Notes: generated by a model from the sequence alone, not told the origin. A DNA stretch of 64,000 bases from Actinomycetes bacterium (GCA_021828475.1 JAJZIY010000008.1:18397-82396), one strand, 5' to 3'. Positions 22,004-33,764 are shown, numbered from the stretch's first letter. Numbers and translations are program-made.

Positions 22004-23608
22004 CTAGGCCCCCGCGCTCGGGCCGGCCGGCGCAGCCGTAAGTTCGGGGCCCTCGCCGGTCTCCTCGGGATCCCCGTCGGCGCCCCGTGCCGGCCGGGTC
22101 GTAGCGAAGCCGCGCTTGACCTCACGGATCACGGCCTCGAGCTGCTCCACTGGCGGGAGCTCCCGGGTGGTGCGGATATGCTCGAGCAGCTCGGGGCGGT
22201 TGGCTCGCAGGTGCTGGAGCAGGGCAGTCTCGAACGGCCGGACGTCCCCGACCGCCAGGTCGTCGACGAAGCCATTGGTGCCGGCGAATATCGACACCAC
22301 CTGCTCCTCCACGGGCATGGGCGAGCTCTGCGGCTGCTTGAGCAGCTCGGTCAAGCGTGCGCCCCGCTCGAGCTGAGCCCGCGACACCCGGTCGAGCTCC
22401 GACCCGAACGTGGCGAACGCCTGGAGCTCGCGGTACTGGGCCAGGTTGATCTTCAAGGCGCCCGACACGGCCTTCATGGCCTTGATCTGCGCATTGCCCC
22501 CGACCCTGGACACCGACTGGCCGACGTTGATGGCCGGACGGATGCCGGCGTAGAAGAGGTCGGTCTCCAGGAAGATCTGCCCGTCGGTGATGGAGATGAC
22601 GTTGGTGGGGATGTAAGCGGAGATGTCACCGGCCTTGGTCTCGACGATCGGCAGGGCGGTGAGCGACCCGGCACCCAGCTCGTTGGAGAGCTTGGCCGCC
22701 CTCTCCAACAACCGGCTGTGCAGGTAGAACACGTCCCCGGGATAGGCCTCCCGGCCGGGCGGCCGCCGCAGCAGCAGCGACAGCGTACGGTACGCCTCGG
22801 CCTGCTTGGACAGGTCGTCGTAGACGACAAGGGCATGCTCGCCCCGCTCCATCCAGTGCTGGCCCATGGCACAGCCGGCGTAGGGAGCCAGGTACTTGTA
22901 GGGCACCGGGTCCGACGCCGGTGACTGCACGACGACCGTGTACTCCATCGCCCCGTGGGCGCGCAGCGTGTCGACGGTCTGCGCCACCGTTGAGCCCTTC
23001 TGGCCGATGGCGACGTAGATGCACTTAACGCCCTGGCCTTTCTGGTTGATGATCGTGTCGATGGCGATCGACGTCTTGCCCGTCTTGCGGTCACCGATGA
23101 TCAGCTCGCGCTGGCCACGGCCGATCGGCGTCATCGAGTCGATGGCCTTGATGCCGGTCTGCAGCGGCTCCTTGACGGGCTGGCGTGAGACGATGCCGGG
23201 CGCCTGGATCTCCAGGCGACGGGTCTCGGTGGTCGGCACTGGCCCCAACCCGTCGATGGGCCGCCCGAGCGGGTCGACGACCCGGCCGAGCAGGCCGTCG
23301 CCGACCGGCACGGACAGGATGCGGCCCGTCGCCCGCACGAGCTGGCCCTCCTGCAGGCCGCCGGTCTCACCGAGCACGACAGCACCGATGGAGTCCTCGT
23401 CGAGGTTGAGGGCCAGAGCGGTCAGGCCCTCCTCGAGCTCGAGCAGTTCGTTGACGGCGACGTTGGGCAGCCCCGTGACCCGGGCGATGCCGTCGCCGAT
23501 CTCGCGGATGCGCCCGACTTCCTCGGCCATCGTCCCAGGGGAGAAGTCAGCGATATTGCGCTTGAGTACCTCGGCGATGTCCGCCGCATTGATGCTCAGT
23601 TCAGCCAT
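22004..23608 (-). CDS. atpA: ATP synthase alpha subunit
   Basis: Non-catalytic nucleotide-binding subunit of F1, about 534 residues. Walker [16 protein letters not shown], the [25 protein letters not shown] stretch and the alpha-specific [12 protein letters not shown] are present. ATG 23608 is preferred: AAGGA lies about nine nucleotides upstream and the protein begins MAELSIN. An in-frame TTG at 23626 overlaps the atpH stop by 4 nt. The C-terminal 30 residues form an Ala/Gly/Pro-rich tail. Confidence 0.96.
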   Translation of the reverse strand: MAELSINAADIAEVLKRNIADFSPGTMAEEVGRIREIGDGIARVTGLPNVAVNELLELEEGLTALALNLDEDSIGAVVLGETGGLQEGQLVRATGRILSVPVGDGLLGRVVDPLGRPIDGLGPVPTTETRRLEIQAPGIVSRQPVKEPLQTGIKAIDSMTPIGRGQRELIIGDRKTGKTSIAIDTIINQKGQGVKCIYVAIGQKGSTVAQTVDTLRAHGAMEYTVVVQSPASDPVPYKYLAPYAGCAMGQHWMERGEHALVVYDDLSKQAEAYRTLSLLLRRPPGREAYPGDVFYLHSRLLERAAKLSNELGAGSLTALPIVETKAGDISAYIPTNVISITDGQIFLETDLFYAGIRPAINVGQSVSRVGGNAQIKAMKAVSGALKINLAQYRELQAFATFGSELDRVSRAQLERGARLTELLKQPQSSPMPVEEQVVSIFAGTNGFVDDLAVGDVRPFETALLQHLRANRPELLEHIRTTRELPPVEQLEAVIREVKRGFATTRPARGADGDPEETGEGPELTAAPAGPSAGA

Positions 23609-23622
23609 TGAGACAAGTCCTT

Positions 23623-24546
23623 TCAATGCTCGTCCGGACGGCGCGCCTGCGCTCCGGGCAGCGGGGACGGCGCAAACAGAAGCCCTTGGGCCTCCTCCAG
23701 CCGCCGACGCAGACTGGCGTCGACCACCGTGTCGCCAACGGAAGCTACAAAACCCCCGAGGAGGTCGGGCTGGGGCGTAACGCGCACCGCAACCTGGTAA
23801 CCGGTGAACCGGCTCAAAGCAGCTGCCAAGCGCGCCCGCTCGTCGTCGGACAGCTCCACCGCCGCACGCACGTCGGCCACCCGCCGGTTTGCCTCGCCCG
23901 CGACACGCTCTATCAGGCCCCGCAGGTGGACCGAGTAGTCACGGGGACGGCCCCACCTGGCAGCGTAGGCCGCCATCCTGGTCACCTCGCCTGTCGTACG
24001 GCCGCTGAGCAGCTCGAGCACGATTGTCCGGCGCGTCGCACCGTTCAGCTCGTTGGTGCTGAGCACGGCCTGCAGCCCCGCCTCGTCGCCTTCGACGATC
24101 TGCACGAAACGGAAGAGGTCGTCCTCCACCTGACCGAGCTGGCGCTCGTCGAGCGCTCCCAACAGTGCCGTGGCGTAGCCGTCGAGGCGTTCGGAGGCAG
24201 CTCTGCGGCCGAGCTGCCAGTCCTCCAGTACCACCTTGCCGTCACGCTTCGCCGCTGCGGACGCGGCGATGCCGGCCACATCGGCCTGGTAGTCGGCGCC
24301 CGCCCCGTCCTGGACAGCAAACCGCAGCAGCGCGACGACGACCGGGCTGGCTTTCCCGCTCAGGAGCTCCTCGACGATGGCACGGCGCGCTGGCGCCGGA
24401 ACGTTTGGGCTCACCAGGACGCCACGCAGGTCCTCCGAGCTCGCGAGGAGCGCCGAGAAGGCCTGGAGTTGCCCGGCCACCTCGCCTATGTCGGTGCCGA
24501 CACCCTCCAGGACGGCGTCGGTGTAACCACGAACACGCTCGTGCAT
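23623..24546 (-). CDS. atpH: ATP synthase delta subunit with duplicated N-terminal domain
   Basis: Peripheral-stalk subunit (OSCP). At 307 residues it is far longer than the usual 180. Two copies of the helical N-terminal domain are visible: residues 1-65 ([14 protein letters not shown] ... EELLSGKAS) and about 115-185 ([14 protein letters not shown] ... LELLSGRTT). One C-terminal domain follows ([37 protein letters not shown]). ATG abuts the atpF stop directly (TAG-ATG). A duplicated delta N-terminal domain is known from the mycobacterial b-delta fusion, but here delta is not fused to b. Confidence 0.93.
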   Translation of the reverse strand: MHERVRGYTDAVLEGVGTDIGEVAGQLQAFSALLASSEDLRGVLVSPNVPAPARRAIVEELLSGKASPVVVALLRFAVQDGAGADYQADVAGIAASAAAKRDGKVVLEDWQLGRRAASERLDGYATALLGALDERQLGQVEDDLFRFVQIVEGDEAGLQAVLSTNELNGATRRTIVLELLSGRTTGEVTRMAAYAARWGRPRDYSVHLRGLIERVAGEANRRVADVRAAVELSDDERARLAAALSRFTGYQVAVRVTPQPDLLGGFVASVGDTVVDASLRRRLEEAQGLLFAPSPLPGAQARRPDEH

Positions 24547-25101
24547 CTAGAGCCCGGGTCTACCGGCGCCGGGCGTCGCCAGCACGTCGGCACCCGCGGC
24601 CTGCGCCTCGACCTCGGCGATGGCGTTGTCGATTATCCGCCGCTGGTCGGCAAGTGTCACACCCTCGCCGAGCACCCGCTCGACGACGGTGACCACGAGG
24701 CCTGCCACCTGGCCCTTGAGCTCTTCGGCAGCCCGACGGGCGGAGGCATCGATGTCCGCACTGGCGCGGGCCACGAGACGCTGGTACTCCTCTTCGCCCT
24801 TCTTCTGCAGTTCCTGGCGGAGCTGCTCGCCTACGCGCGCCGCCTCGTCCTTCAGCAGCCGGGCCTCTTCCCGGCTCTGCTCGAGGGCTTGGCGCTGCTG
24901 TTGCTCGAGGTCGCTGGCGCGTCGGCGCGCCTCGTCGGCTTCCCCTATGCTGCGCTCGATCGCCTGCTGGCGGCCTTCGATCGCCTTGTTGAGGTAGGGA
25001 AGGACCCACTTGGCCAGGAAGCCGAGGACGAGCAGGAATATGATCAGCTCAACGACGAAGGTGGCGTTGGGCACCAGGAAGTTTGAAGCGCCGATTACCA
25101 C
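24547..25101 (-). CDS. atpF: ATP synthase b subunit
   Basis: Peripheral-stalk membrane subunit, 184 residues. One N-terminal membrane helix (about residues 13-33) is followed by a long charged coiled coil (ARRRASDLEQQQ and later) and a C-terminal segment with VVERVLGEGVT typical of b subunits. Only one b gene is present, so the stalk is presumably a homodimer. Follows atpE after 21 nt. Confidence 0.95.
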   Translation of the reverse strand: MVIGASNFLVPNATFVVELIIFLLVLGFLAKWVLPYLNKAIEGRQQAIERSIGEADEARRRASDLEQQQRQALEQSREEARLLKDEAARVGEQLRQELQKKGEEEYQRLVARASADIDASARRAAEELKGQVAGLVVTVVERVLGEGVTLADQRRIIDNAIAEVEAQAAGADVLATPGAGRPGL

Positions 25102-25122
25102 TTTGGAACCCCTGACCCGCCG

Positions 25123-25383
25123 CTAGCCCGTCGCGAGGACGAAGACGAAAAGGGCCGTGAAGGCGAGGTTGATGAAGTACATGGCTTCGACCAGGCCCAC
25201 GATGAGGAACATGGTCGAGTAGAGGCGGCCCTGGACCTCGGGTTGGCGGGCGATACCGGCGATCGTCTGGCTACCGGCCAGACCGTCACCGACGGCCGCG
25301 CCCACGGCGCCGCCACCGAGGGCGAGACCACCGCCCACGAAGGCGCCGGCGAGCTCCACCGCCTTCGTCATGCTTGCAGCCAT
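25123..25383 (-). CDS. atpE: ATP synthase c subunit
   Basis: Forms the Fo rotor ring. The 86-residue protein has two membrane helices, with the ion-binding Glu66 in GLVEAMYF and the polar loop GIARQPE. The residue after the Glu is Ala, and no Gln or Ser/Thr sodium ligands are visible, so it is predicted to be proton-driven. First helix is the Gly/Ala-rich [16 protein letters not shown]. Confidence 0.96.
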   Translation of the reverse strand: MAASMTKAVELAGAFVGGGLALGGGAVGAAVGDGLAGSQTIAGIARQPEVQGRLYSTMFLIVGLVEAMYFINLAFTALFVFVLATG

Positions 25384-25423
25384 TTGTTTGTTCTCCTCTT
25401 CGGTTTCTGTTGGTTTTGGAAGG

Positions 25424-26164
25424 TCAGTGCGCTTCCTCTGCTACCGCGAACTGGTAGTAGAGGATCGTCAGCAGGGCGAAGATGAATGCCTGGATCACGC
25501 CGATGGCCATGTCGAAGACCTTCCAGGCGACGCTGAAAATGATGCTGGCCGGCGCAAAGTAAAGGGGGGACGCTAGAGCGAGCAGGAGGGCGATCATGAT
25601 GCCGCCGGAGAAGATGTTGCCGAAGAGCCGCAGGGCGAGCGTGATCGGCTTCATCAGCTCTTCGAGGATCCTGATCGGGGCCAACCAGCGCGGGCGGGCG
25701 AAGAAGGCCTTGACGTAACCCCCCACCCCGCGTGCGCGGATGCTGGCGATATTGGTGAGGACGAACACCAGCACGGCGAGCGCGTACGTGAGGTTGACGT
25801 CTGCGCTCGGCGACGGCAGGTAGTCGGTGTTGTGCCAGAGGCCGGGAAGGATCTCGACCCAGTTGCACAGCAGCACCAGGACGAAGATGGTCACGGCCAG
25901 CGGGACGACGTGACGGTAACGCGGCCCGAGGCCGGAGTCGACCTGGTCCGAGACCCAGTTGACGACGAGCTCCCAGAGGACCTGCACCTTGTTGGGCTTC
26001 TCCGAGCTCACCTTGGCGCGCAGGTACAGGCCGAGCGCCATGACAGCCAGGCCCGCCAGGGCGGTGGTGTAGATCGTGTCCATGTCGAGCCCGGCCACCT
26101 TGATGTGGTCGCCCACCGGGATGTTTATGCCGCCCACGAGGGCCGGCAGGTGGAGGCTAGCCAT
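25424..26164 (-). CDS. atpB: ATP synthase a subunit
   Basis: Forms the proton half-channels of Fo. The 246-residue membrane protein contains the essential Arg in [15 protein letters not shown] and the family ending [19 protein letters not shown] 26164 overlaps the stop of the upstream atpI-like gene (ATGGCTAGC contains its TAG). A GTG at 26200 would add twelve Pro/Gly-rich residues and looks less likely. Confidence 0.95.
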   Translation of the reverse strand: MASLHLPALVGGINIPVGDHIKVAGLDMDTIYTTALAGLAVMALGLYLRAKVSSEKPNKVQVLWELVVNWVSDQVDSGLGPRYRHVVPLAVTIFVLVLLCNWVEILPGLWHNTDYLPSPSADVNLTYALAVLVFVLTNIASIRARGVGGYVKAFFARPRWLAPIRILEELMKPITLALRLFGNIFSGGIMIALLLALASPLYFAPASIIFSVAWKVFDMAIGVIQAFIFALLTILYYQFAVAEEAH

Positions 26165-26630
26165 CGGCCTGCCCGGTGCCGTCGGCAGGCCCGGGGGCAC
26201 CTGCGCCCCGGGCGGCCGGCACGTTGCCGGAAAGCTGCATCCTCTGGTACCTCCACAGCGTGCCCAGTGCGTTCATCATCAAAAGGACCTGGAATGCCAC
26301 CAGGCCGCCCACCATGCCGAAACCCATGGGCCGCACGAGGAACAGGAGGGCGAAGGCCACGACCGTCAGGCCCCCGAGACGGGCGGCGACGCTGCCGGCG
26401 TACGGCTTGCGGTCCAAGTGGCCCTCCGTATCGCTGTAACGGGCGGTGGACAGCTGGAACAAGCGGTGGTTGCCAACTGCCCCTGCCAGTCCGATGACCA
26501 CCCCGATGCCGGCCAGGGGCTGGCCGAGCAGCACCGTGGCGGCGAGGGCCACCACGGCCAAGCCGATACAGGACGCGATCGTGCGCCGCACGATCAAGTC
26601 GACATAGAGGACCGGGAAGTCTGCGAGCAT
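26157..26630 (-). CDS. ATP synthase subunit I-like membrane protein
   Basis: About 157 residues with four hydrophobic helices (IGLAVVALAATVLLG; IGVVIGLAGAVGN; LTVVAFALLFLV; GGLVAFQVLLMMNALG). This matches the AtpI-type assembly helpers usually found just before atpB. The N-terminus begins MLADFPVLYVDLIVRR at ATG 26630; longer in-frame readings upstream lack homology. The C-terminus is an Ala/Gly/Pro-rich tail. Predicted to assist Fo assembly; low sequence conservation limits certainty. Confidence 0.75.
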   Translation of the reverse strand: MLADFPVLYVDLIVRRTIASCIGLAVVALAATVLLGQPLAGIGVVIGLAGAVGNHRLFQLSTARYSDTEGHLDRKPYAGSVAARLGGLTVVAFALLFLVRPMGFGMVGGLVAFQVLLMMNALGTLWRYQRMQLSGNVPAARGAGAPGPADGTGQADG

Positions 26631-26769
26631 CAAGACCACATCGTTCTGGGCGTGGGACGGGCGGTGGGCCCCACCGGGCACCTGGCACCAGGGCCATCCC
26701 ATGTTACACGTGCGGCAGTGGCCGCCCAAGCGTCGGTGGGGGCGGGCAAGTAGTAGGAGAAGATCCTGC

Positions 26770-27006
26770 TCAGCGACGGTAGCGGCGCAACTCTGCCCGG
26801 GTCGTGAGCACTCCGAGAGCGGCACCGGCCACCAAGCCGGCCAGCAGCAGGAGCGGCAGGGTGCCCAGAGACCGGTCCCCAAGCCACCCGAGCGCACCCC
26901 CGGCCAGGAGCAGGAACGCGTTGACCATGCCCAGGCCGGCGTACGCCATGGGCCCCGGGTAGGGCCGCCTGTCGCCGTCCCGGTCGGGGCTCGGCAGCTG
27001 GCTCAC
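26770..27006 (-). CDS. AtpZ/AtpI-type small membrane protein
   Basis: 78 residues with two membrane helices (AGLGMVNAFLLLAGGALGWL; LPLLLLAGLVAGAALG) and a basic C-terminus ending in RRYRR. This is the pattern of the small AtpZ-like genes placed in front of F1Fo operons. Start overlaps the stop of the wecA-like gene by 4 nt (ATGA), linking the operon to it. The 139-nt gap to the next gene holds no further ORF that I can support. Confidence 0.75.
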   Translation of the reverse strand: MSQLPSPDRDGDRRPYPGPMAYAGLGMVNAFLLLAGGALGWLGDRSLGTLPLLLLAGLVAGAALGVLTTRAELRRYRR

Positions 27007-28421
27007 GGCCGGTTACGGGGCGCGCCCGAGCCGGCTTCGGTGCCTGGGCCACCGGGCGGCGGGAAAACACGCTGACCAGGGTACGAAACACGCACGTAAC
27101 GCTGCAACTCCACCCCCGCCCGCCCGTGGGTGCCCTCATGTCCCCCGGGTGGCGCCGGCACGGGGTGCGAACCGTTTGGCGGGGTACTACCGGGTGTCGG
27201 CCGGGGTGACGCAGCGTTGCCGCGGGAGCCGGGCGGACGTACTGGGGGGCGCGGCCCGGGGGCGGGCGCCCGGCGCTCCTGGCGTTGAGTGCCGCCGGGC
27301 GCTTCGACGCCGCCACCGGCCCGGCCCCTCGGAGCAAAGAGGGTGTAGAGCAGGATCGCGAGCGCGCCGACGGCGATCGGGGGTATCTCGTTGTGCGAGT
27401 TGGTGACGCCCGGCCACAGGACCAGGCCTGAGAGCAGGGCGGTCCACGCCCAGAGGATCACCACCGTCGGGCGGTGGCCGTGGCCGAGGCGCATCAGACG
27501 GTGGTGCATGTGGTTGAGGTCCCGCACAGCAGGGCTCGTGCGCTTGCCCGCACGGCGCACGATGGCGAAAGCGGTGTCGAGTATGGGGATGCCCAGGATG
27601 AAGAACGGGATGATTATGGGAGCGAAGAAGAAGTACGTGCGCCCGCTGAACTGGTAGGGGTCCTGGCCGACGACGGCGAGCGTGGACGCGGCCAACAGCA
27701 GCCCGAGCAACAGGGCACCCGTGTCCCCCATGAAGATCCGGGCCGGATGGAAGTTGTGCGGTAGGAAGCCGACGCAGACGCCCAGAGTGACGACTGCGAT
27801 GAGCGGGCCGGCATTGGAGGTCGTGATGTTGCCCACGGCGCCGAGCTGGTGCGAGTAGACGAAGAAGGCGGCAGCCGCTATGGCGACGATCCCTGCGGCG
27901 AGGCCGTCCAGGCCGTCGATGAAGTTGACCGAATTGGCCATGATCGCCACCCAGAGGACCGTCGCCAGGACGGCCCAGTCGGGGCTGAGCACGAGGGTCG
28001 TCGACGCCAGCGGCACGTGGAAGAAGAGCATGCTCACGCCGAAGAAGTAAAGGACCATGGCCGCCAGCACCTGGCCGGCGAGCTTGGCTGGCGGCGACAT
28101 CTCCCTCAGGTCGTCCATGAACCCGACAGCGAACATCACCGTCGCCGCCAGCACGACCCCCATCGGTGCCGAATTGCCCTGGAAAATCGACGAGAAGGCC
28201 GGCATCTGCGAGGCGACGGCTATCGCCACCAGCATCCCCACGTACATGGCGGTCCCGCCGACGGTGGCCGTGGGCCGCTCGTGGACCCGCTGCTCGTCCG
28301 GTAGCACGACCAGCGCGTGGCGCCGGGCGAAGGTCCTGACCAGGAAGGTGGCGGCGAAGGTGACCCCGGCCGCGACGGCGAAGACGATGATGTACTCGCG
28401 GAAGTGGATGTACCCGATCAC
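27003..28421 (-). CDS. Polyprenyl-phosphate sugar-1-phosphate transferase (WecA/TagO/MraY family)
   Basis: Transfers an aminosugar-1-phosphate, probably GlcNAc-1-P, to undecaprenyl phosphate to start a cell-envelope glycan. The motifs are all present in a polytopic protein: FMDDLRE, NFIDGLDGLAAG, FMGDTGALLLG and the WecA-type loop HMHHRLMRLGHGHR. The start is GTG 28421, preceded by GAGGGCAGAGG. The last 120 or so residues are a Pro/Gly-rich disordered tail. The next gene overlaps by 4 nt, as is common in actinobacteria, where this gene sits at the head of the atp cluster. Confidence 0.88.
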   Translation of the reverse strand: MIGYIHFREYIIVFAVAAGVTFAATFLVRTFARRHALVVLPDEQRVHERPTATVGGTAMYVGMLVAIAVASQMPAFSSIFQGNSAPMGVVLAATVMFAVGFMDDLREMSPPAKLAGQVLAAMVLYFFGVSMLFFHVPLASTTLVLSPDWAVLATVLWVAIMANSVNFIDGLDGLAAGIVAIAAAAFFVYSHQLGAVGNITTSNAGPLIAVVTLGVCVGFLPHNFHPARIFMGDTGALLLGLLLAASTLAVVGQDPYQFSGRTYFFFAPIIIPFFILGIPILDTAFAIVRRAGKRTSPAVRDLNHMHHRLMRLGHGHRPTVVILWAWTALLSGLVLWPGVTNSHNEIPPIAVGALAILLYTLFAPRGRAGGGVEAPGGTQRQERRAPAPGPRPPVRPPGSRGNAASPRPTPGSTPPNGSHPVPAPPGGHEGTHGRAGVELQRYVRVSYPGQRVFPPPGGPGTEAGSGAPRNRP

Positions 28422-28732
28422 GCCTCTGCCCTCGGTCCGAGCCGCTAGCCGCGCCCGAGGCGGCCCTCCGCCCCCGCGAGTGAGGTACGAGGCCCCAGCC
28501 TGGCGCCGGCCCGTCCCGCCCGCACCGCCGTCGCCTCCCCGAGGGTCGAGAGGAGGGCCCGGTCGCACGTCACCCCAGCGAGCCTACCCGGGTCCCGCCT
28601 GGCGGGCACGGGCCGGGGCACCCACCCGGGCACAGCCAGACGCGCAGGGGCCGGGCTGTGGCCACCTGTCGCAGCCGTGACGGCACCGCACTGGCGCACC
28701 GGCCCGCAGGGCTCGGCTGCCCGCTCCAGGGC
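28422..28732. other. Intergenic region upstream of the wecA-like gene
   Basis: About 310 nt, extremely GC-rich, between the wecA-like start and the end of tsaC. I see no convincing ORF, RNA gene or terminator here. It presumably carries the promoter of the wecA-atp operon, but I could not pick out a clear -10 box. Confidence 0.4.
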
Positions 28733-29365
28733 TCAGGTGCCCCCCGAGGCGACCGTGACCACTTCGGGACCGGGCACCCTGCCCTCGCGCAGGATGCGGG
28801 GGGCGTCACCTGTGCAGTCCACGACGGTCGAGGGCAGGCCGGCACAACGGCCGGCGTCCAGCACGATGGCCACCTCCCCACCCATGTGGGCGACCAGGTC
28901 CCCCGCTGTGGTGAGGGGCGGCTCGCCGTGGCGGTTGGCGCTGGTGGTGGCGATGGGCCCGACCGCCCGGCAGACGGCGAGGGGGACGGGGTGGGCAGGG
29001 CACCTGATACCTATGGTCGCGTCCTCCTCGCCCAGGTCGGCGGCGAGGCCGGGCCGCCTCGGCAGGACCAGGGTGAGCGGGCCCGGCCAGTACCGCTCCA
29101 TGAGCCGCACAGCGGACGGCGGTACCGAAGCACAGAGATCCATGGCCTGATCGGCGTCGGCCACCAGCACGGGGAGCTCCACTGCGCGAGGCCGGCCCTT
29201 GACCCGGAACAGCCTGTCGGAAGCACCGGTATGGAAGGGGTCGGCAGCCAGCCCGTAGATGGTGTCGGTGGGCATGCCCACGATGTCACCGCCGGCGAGG
29301 GCGTCGGCGGCAGCCTGGATGGCAACCGGCGGCGGGGGGTCTCCGTAGGCGGGGACGACTGGCAC
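28733..29365 (-). CDS. tsaC: L-threonylcarbamoyladenylate synthase (Sua5/YrdC family)
   Basis: Makes threonylcarbamoyl-AMP for the t6A modification of ANN-decoding tRNAs. The 210-residue YrdC domain has GMPTDTIYGLA, the basic KGRP loop, YWPGPLTLVL and TTSANRHGEPP. There is no extra C-terminal Sua5 domain. It lies 30 nt downstream of prmC, the standard actinobacterial neighbourhood. Confidence 0.93.
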   Translation of the reverse strand: MPVVPAYGDPPPPVAIQAAADALAGGDIVGMPTDTIYGLAADPFHTGASDRLFRVKGRPRAVELPVLVADADQAMDLCASVPPSAVRLMERYWPGPLTLVLPRRPGLAADLGEEDATIGIRCPAHPVPLAVCRAVGPIATTSANRHGEPPLTTAGDLVAHMGGEVAIVLDAGRCAGLPSTVVDCTGDAPRILREGRVPGPEVVTVASGGT

Positions 29366-29395
29366 GGCGCCAACCTACTGCGTACGCCGGCGACC

Positions 29396-30319
29396 TCAGG
29401 GGGCCCGTAGCCGGGCGACGAGGGCGCGGTCCCTGCCTGCCAGGTCCTGGCGCACCTCGGCGACGCCGAACCCGCTTGCCAGGGCCAGCGCTGCCGTGTC
29501 GCGGGCCTGGTGGGGGGCGAGCTCGCAGACCAGGACACCTTCGGGGCACAGCCAGGAGGGCGCTCCCTGGACGATCTCGGTGATCGCCTCCAGGCCGCTG
29601 GGCCCGGGCACGAGCGCCGCCCACGGCTCCCAGTCGCGCACCTCGGAAGCCAGCTGCACCAGCTCGGCTTCGCTCACGTATGGCGGGTTGGTCACCACGA
29701 GGTCCACCTGTCCCCGGAGGTCGCCGGGCAGAGCGGACCACCAGTGGCCGTGCACGAACCTGACCCGCCCGGCCGTCCGCGCCCCGGTGCCGGCCAGGTT
29801 GGCCGATGCCACAGCGAGCGCGGCCGTCGACCCGTCCGTGCCCCATACGAGGCTGGAAGGAGCCTCGGTGGCCACCGACAGGGCTATGGCACCCGAACCC
29901 GTGCCCAGGTCGACGACGATCGGCGCTCGGGCAACGGACCGGCGCAGCTCGGCCAGGGCGACCTCCACGACGACCTCGGTCTCGGGCCGGGGTATGAGCA
30001 CCCGGCGGTCCACCATCAGGTCCAGGTGCCGGAACGCCCAGTGACCGAGGACGTACTGGACCGGTTCGCCGGCCAGGCGGCGCTCCAGCATCGAGAGGAA
30101 GAGCTCCCCCGCACGGGTGGTGACCGCGTCTTCGAGCACGGAGGGCCACTCGCCTCCCGAGGCGTCCTCCACCAACCAGCGGGCCACCCGGCGGTCGCCG
30201 CCCAAGTGCTCGGTCGCCACCTTGTACAGGTCTGACCAGGTCGCGGGGAGCCGGCCGGCTCCAGGAACCATCAGGGCGTCGGCGAGCTGGCTGCCTGGCC
30301 CGGCGTGCTCAGGCAGCAC
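29396..30319 (-). CDS. prmC: Peptide chain release factor N5-glutamine methyltransferase
   Basis: Methylates the Gln of the GGQ motif in release factors. It has the substrate-binding N-terminal helical domain, the Rossmann motif VVDLGTGSGAIALS and the catalytic NPPYVS. ATG 30319 overlaps the prfA end by 11 nt, coupling it to its own substrate; an in-frame ATG at 30271 is an alternative. 307 residues. Confidence 0.94.
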   Translation of the reverse strand: MLPEHAGPGSQLADALMVPGAGRLPATWSDLYKVATEHLGGDRRVARWLVEDASGGEWPSVLEDAVTTRAGELFLSMLERRLAGEPVQYVLGHWAFRHLDLMVDRRVLIPRPETEVVVEVALAELRRSVARAPIVVDLGTGSGAIALSVATEAPSSLVWGTDGSTAALAVASANLAGTGARTAGRVRFVHGHWWSALPGDLRGQVDLVVTNPPYVSEAELVQLASEVRDWEPWAALVPGPSGLEAITEIVQGAPSWLCPEGVLVCELAPHQARDTAALALASGFGVAEVRQDLAGRDRALVARLRAP

Positions 30320-31379
30320 CTGCCCCGGCCAACTGCCTGGCCCGCTCGTCCGCCATCAGGGCGTCCACCAGGTCGTCGAGCTCGCCCATGAGGACCCTGT
30401 CGAGTTTGTGCACCGTCAGGCCGATGCGGTGGTCGGTGACGCGGTTGTCCTTGTAGTTGTAGGTGCGCACCTTCTCGGCGCGGCCACCTCCACCGACCTG
30501 GCTACGTCGGGCCAGGGACATCTCGGCGGTCTGGCGGTCCTGCTCAGCCTTCAGCAGGCGGGCCCGAAGGACCTGCATGGCCTTGGCCCGGTTCTGGATC
30601 TGGCTCTTCTCGTCCTGCATCGCCACCACCATGCCTGTGGGCAGGTGGGTGACCCGCACCGCCGAGTCGGTCGTGTTGACCGACTGGCCACCCGGGCCCG
30701 TGCTGCGGTAGACGTCGACCCTGATGTCCTTGTCCTCGATCTGCACCTCGAGGTCCTCGGCTTCGGGGAGCACGGTGACCGTCGCCGCCGAGGTGTGCAC
30801 GCGACCCTGGGACTCGGTGACCGGGACCCTCTGAACCCGGTGCGGCCCTCCCTCGTGCTTGAAACGCGCCCACGCCTCCTGGCCCTTGACCATGAGGGTC
30901 GCCTCGTTGAAGCCACCCATCGGTGAGGGGTCGGTGGCCAGGACCTCGATCTGGAGGCCCACTCGCTCGGCGTAGCGCTGGTACATCTCGAACAGGTCGC
31001 GGGCGAATAGGTTTGCCTCCTCGCCACCCTCGGCGCCCCGGATCTCGACGATCACGTTGCGCCCGTCGTTGGGGTCGCGAGGCAGCAGCAGGACCTTGAG
31101 CTGCTCCTCCAGGTCCGCCAGGTGCTTCTGGATCCCCTCGAGCTCCGAACCGACCAGCTCACGGTCCGCCCCCTCGGCCTCGGCGTACATCTCGCGCGCC
31201 ACCTCGAGGTCTGCCTGAGCCGCGCTGTAGGCGTTGTACGCCGCTATGACCGGCTCGAGCTCGTGGTGGCGGCGCGAAACCTCGCGCAGCCTCCGCTGGT
31301 CGGAGATGACCGCAGGGTCGGACAGCTGCGCGAGGATGTCGTCGTACTCGGTTACGAGCTCCCCTAGGCGCTCGAACAC
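30309..31379 (-). CDS. prfA: Peptide chain release factor 1
   Basis: Recognises UAA/UAG and releases the nascent chain. 356 residues with the catalytic GGQ in STGPGGQSVNTT, the anticodon-like region before it, and the RF1-type ending. The start is GTG, directly abutting the rpmE stop (TAG-GTG). Confidence 0.96.
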   Translation of the reverse strand: MFERLGELVTEYDDILAQLSDPAVISDQRRLREVSRRHHELEPVIAAYNAYSAAQADLEVAREMYAEAEGADRELVGSELEGIQKHLADLEEQLKVLLLPRDPNDGRNVIVEIRGAEGGEEANLFARDLFEMYQRYAERVGLQIEVLATDPSPMGGFNEATLMVKGQEAWARFKHEGGPHRVQRVPVTESQGRVHTSAATVTVLPEAEDLEVQIEDKDIRVDVYRSTGPGGQSVNTTDSAVRVTHLPTGMVVAMQDEKSQIQNRAKAMQVLRARLLKAEQDRQTAEMSLARRSQVGGGGRAEKVRTYNYKDNRVTDHRIGLTVHKLDRVLMGELDDLVDALMADERARQLAGAGAA

Positions 31380-31604
31380 CTACTGGGAGGCGCCGGCCTT
31401 CGCAGGACGCCGCCCGTAGCGGCGCTCGAAACGCTCGACGCGACCTCCGGTGTCGACCAGCTTCTGCTTGCCGGTGAAGAACGGATGGCATTCGTTGCAG
31501 AGCTCGGTGTGCAGCTCAGGCTTGGTGGAGCGGGTAGTGAACGTGTTGCCACACGAGCACACCACCTTGGCTGAGAGGTACTCGGGATGGGTATCGGCTT
31601 TCAT
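31380..31604 (-). CDS. rpmE: 50S ribosomal protein L31, zinc-binding type
   Basis: 74 residues. The zinc ligands are visible as CSCG and [13 protein letters not shown], so this is the zinc-containing form rather than the zinc-free paralogue made under zinc starvation. Lies between rho and prfA with 12 nt and 0 nt spacing. Confidence 0.96.
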   Translation of the reverse strand: MKADTHPEYLSAKVVCSCGNTFTTRSTKPELHTELCNECHPFFTGKQKLVDTGGRVERFERRYGRRPAKAGASQ

Positions 31605-31616
31605 GGCCCCTCCAGG

Positions 31617-33485
<1,869 letters not shown>

Positions 33486-33501
33486 TGACTACCTCTGTGG
33501 T

Positions 33502-33530
33502 GATATAGGGGGGTTTTGGAGTATTTGCAA
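33502..33530 (-). promoter_or_regulatory. Promoter of the rho operon
   Basis: On the minus strand, TTGCAA (33525-33530), a 17-nt spacer and TATATC (33502-33507). This is close to the sigma-70 consensus with ideal spacing and is unusually AT-rich for the window. It would give a short leader before the rho ATG. Confidence 0.6.
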
Positions 33531-33576
33531 TACGACCGGACAGCGGGCTGACGTCCGGAGCTCCTGGGAACCGGGG

Positions 33577-33597
33577 GCCCTGCCGATCGGGCAGGGC
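33577..33597. terminator. Perfect hairpin between thrC and rho
   Basis: GCCCTGCC, a 5-nt loop and GGCAGGGC, an 8-bp perfect stem. It lies after the thrC stop and before the rho promoter on the minus strand. No T-run follows, so it could be a T-less terminator for thrC or an attenuator; the latter is less likely because it is upstream of the promoter. Confidence 0.4.
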
Positions 33598-33764
33598 GGG
33601 ACGGGCAAAGGGGCAACCGGGAAGTCCCGCTCCGGATAGGTCCCCTCCTCCGCCTGCCGGCGAGAGGGGGCAGAGCCCATCATAGCGGGCCCCCGGCCCT
33701 TACGCCAGGAACCCCCTGCGGCACCCCGCCCGGGGCGCAAGGGGCACGGTCCGCGCCTGGCCCC

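Noticed and set aside
28422..28732. A small RNA or riboswitch before the wecA-like gene
   Set aside because: The region is GC-rich and can be folded in many ways, but no recognisable conserved element or terminator-antiterminator pair is visible.
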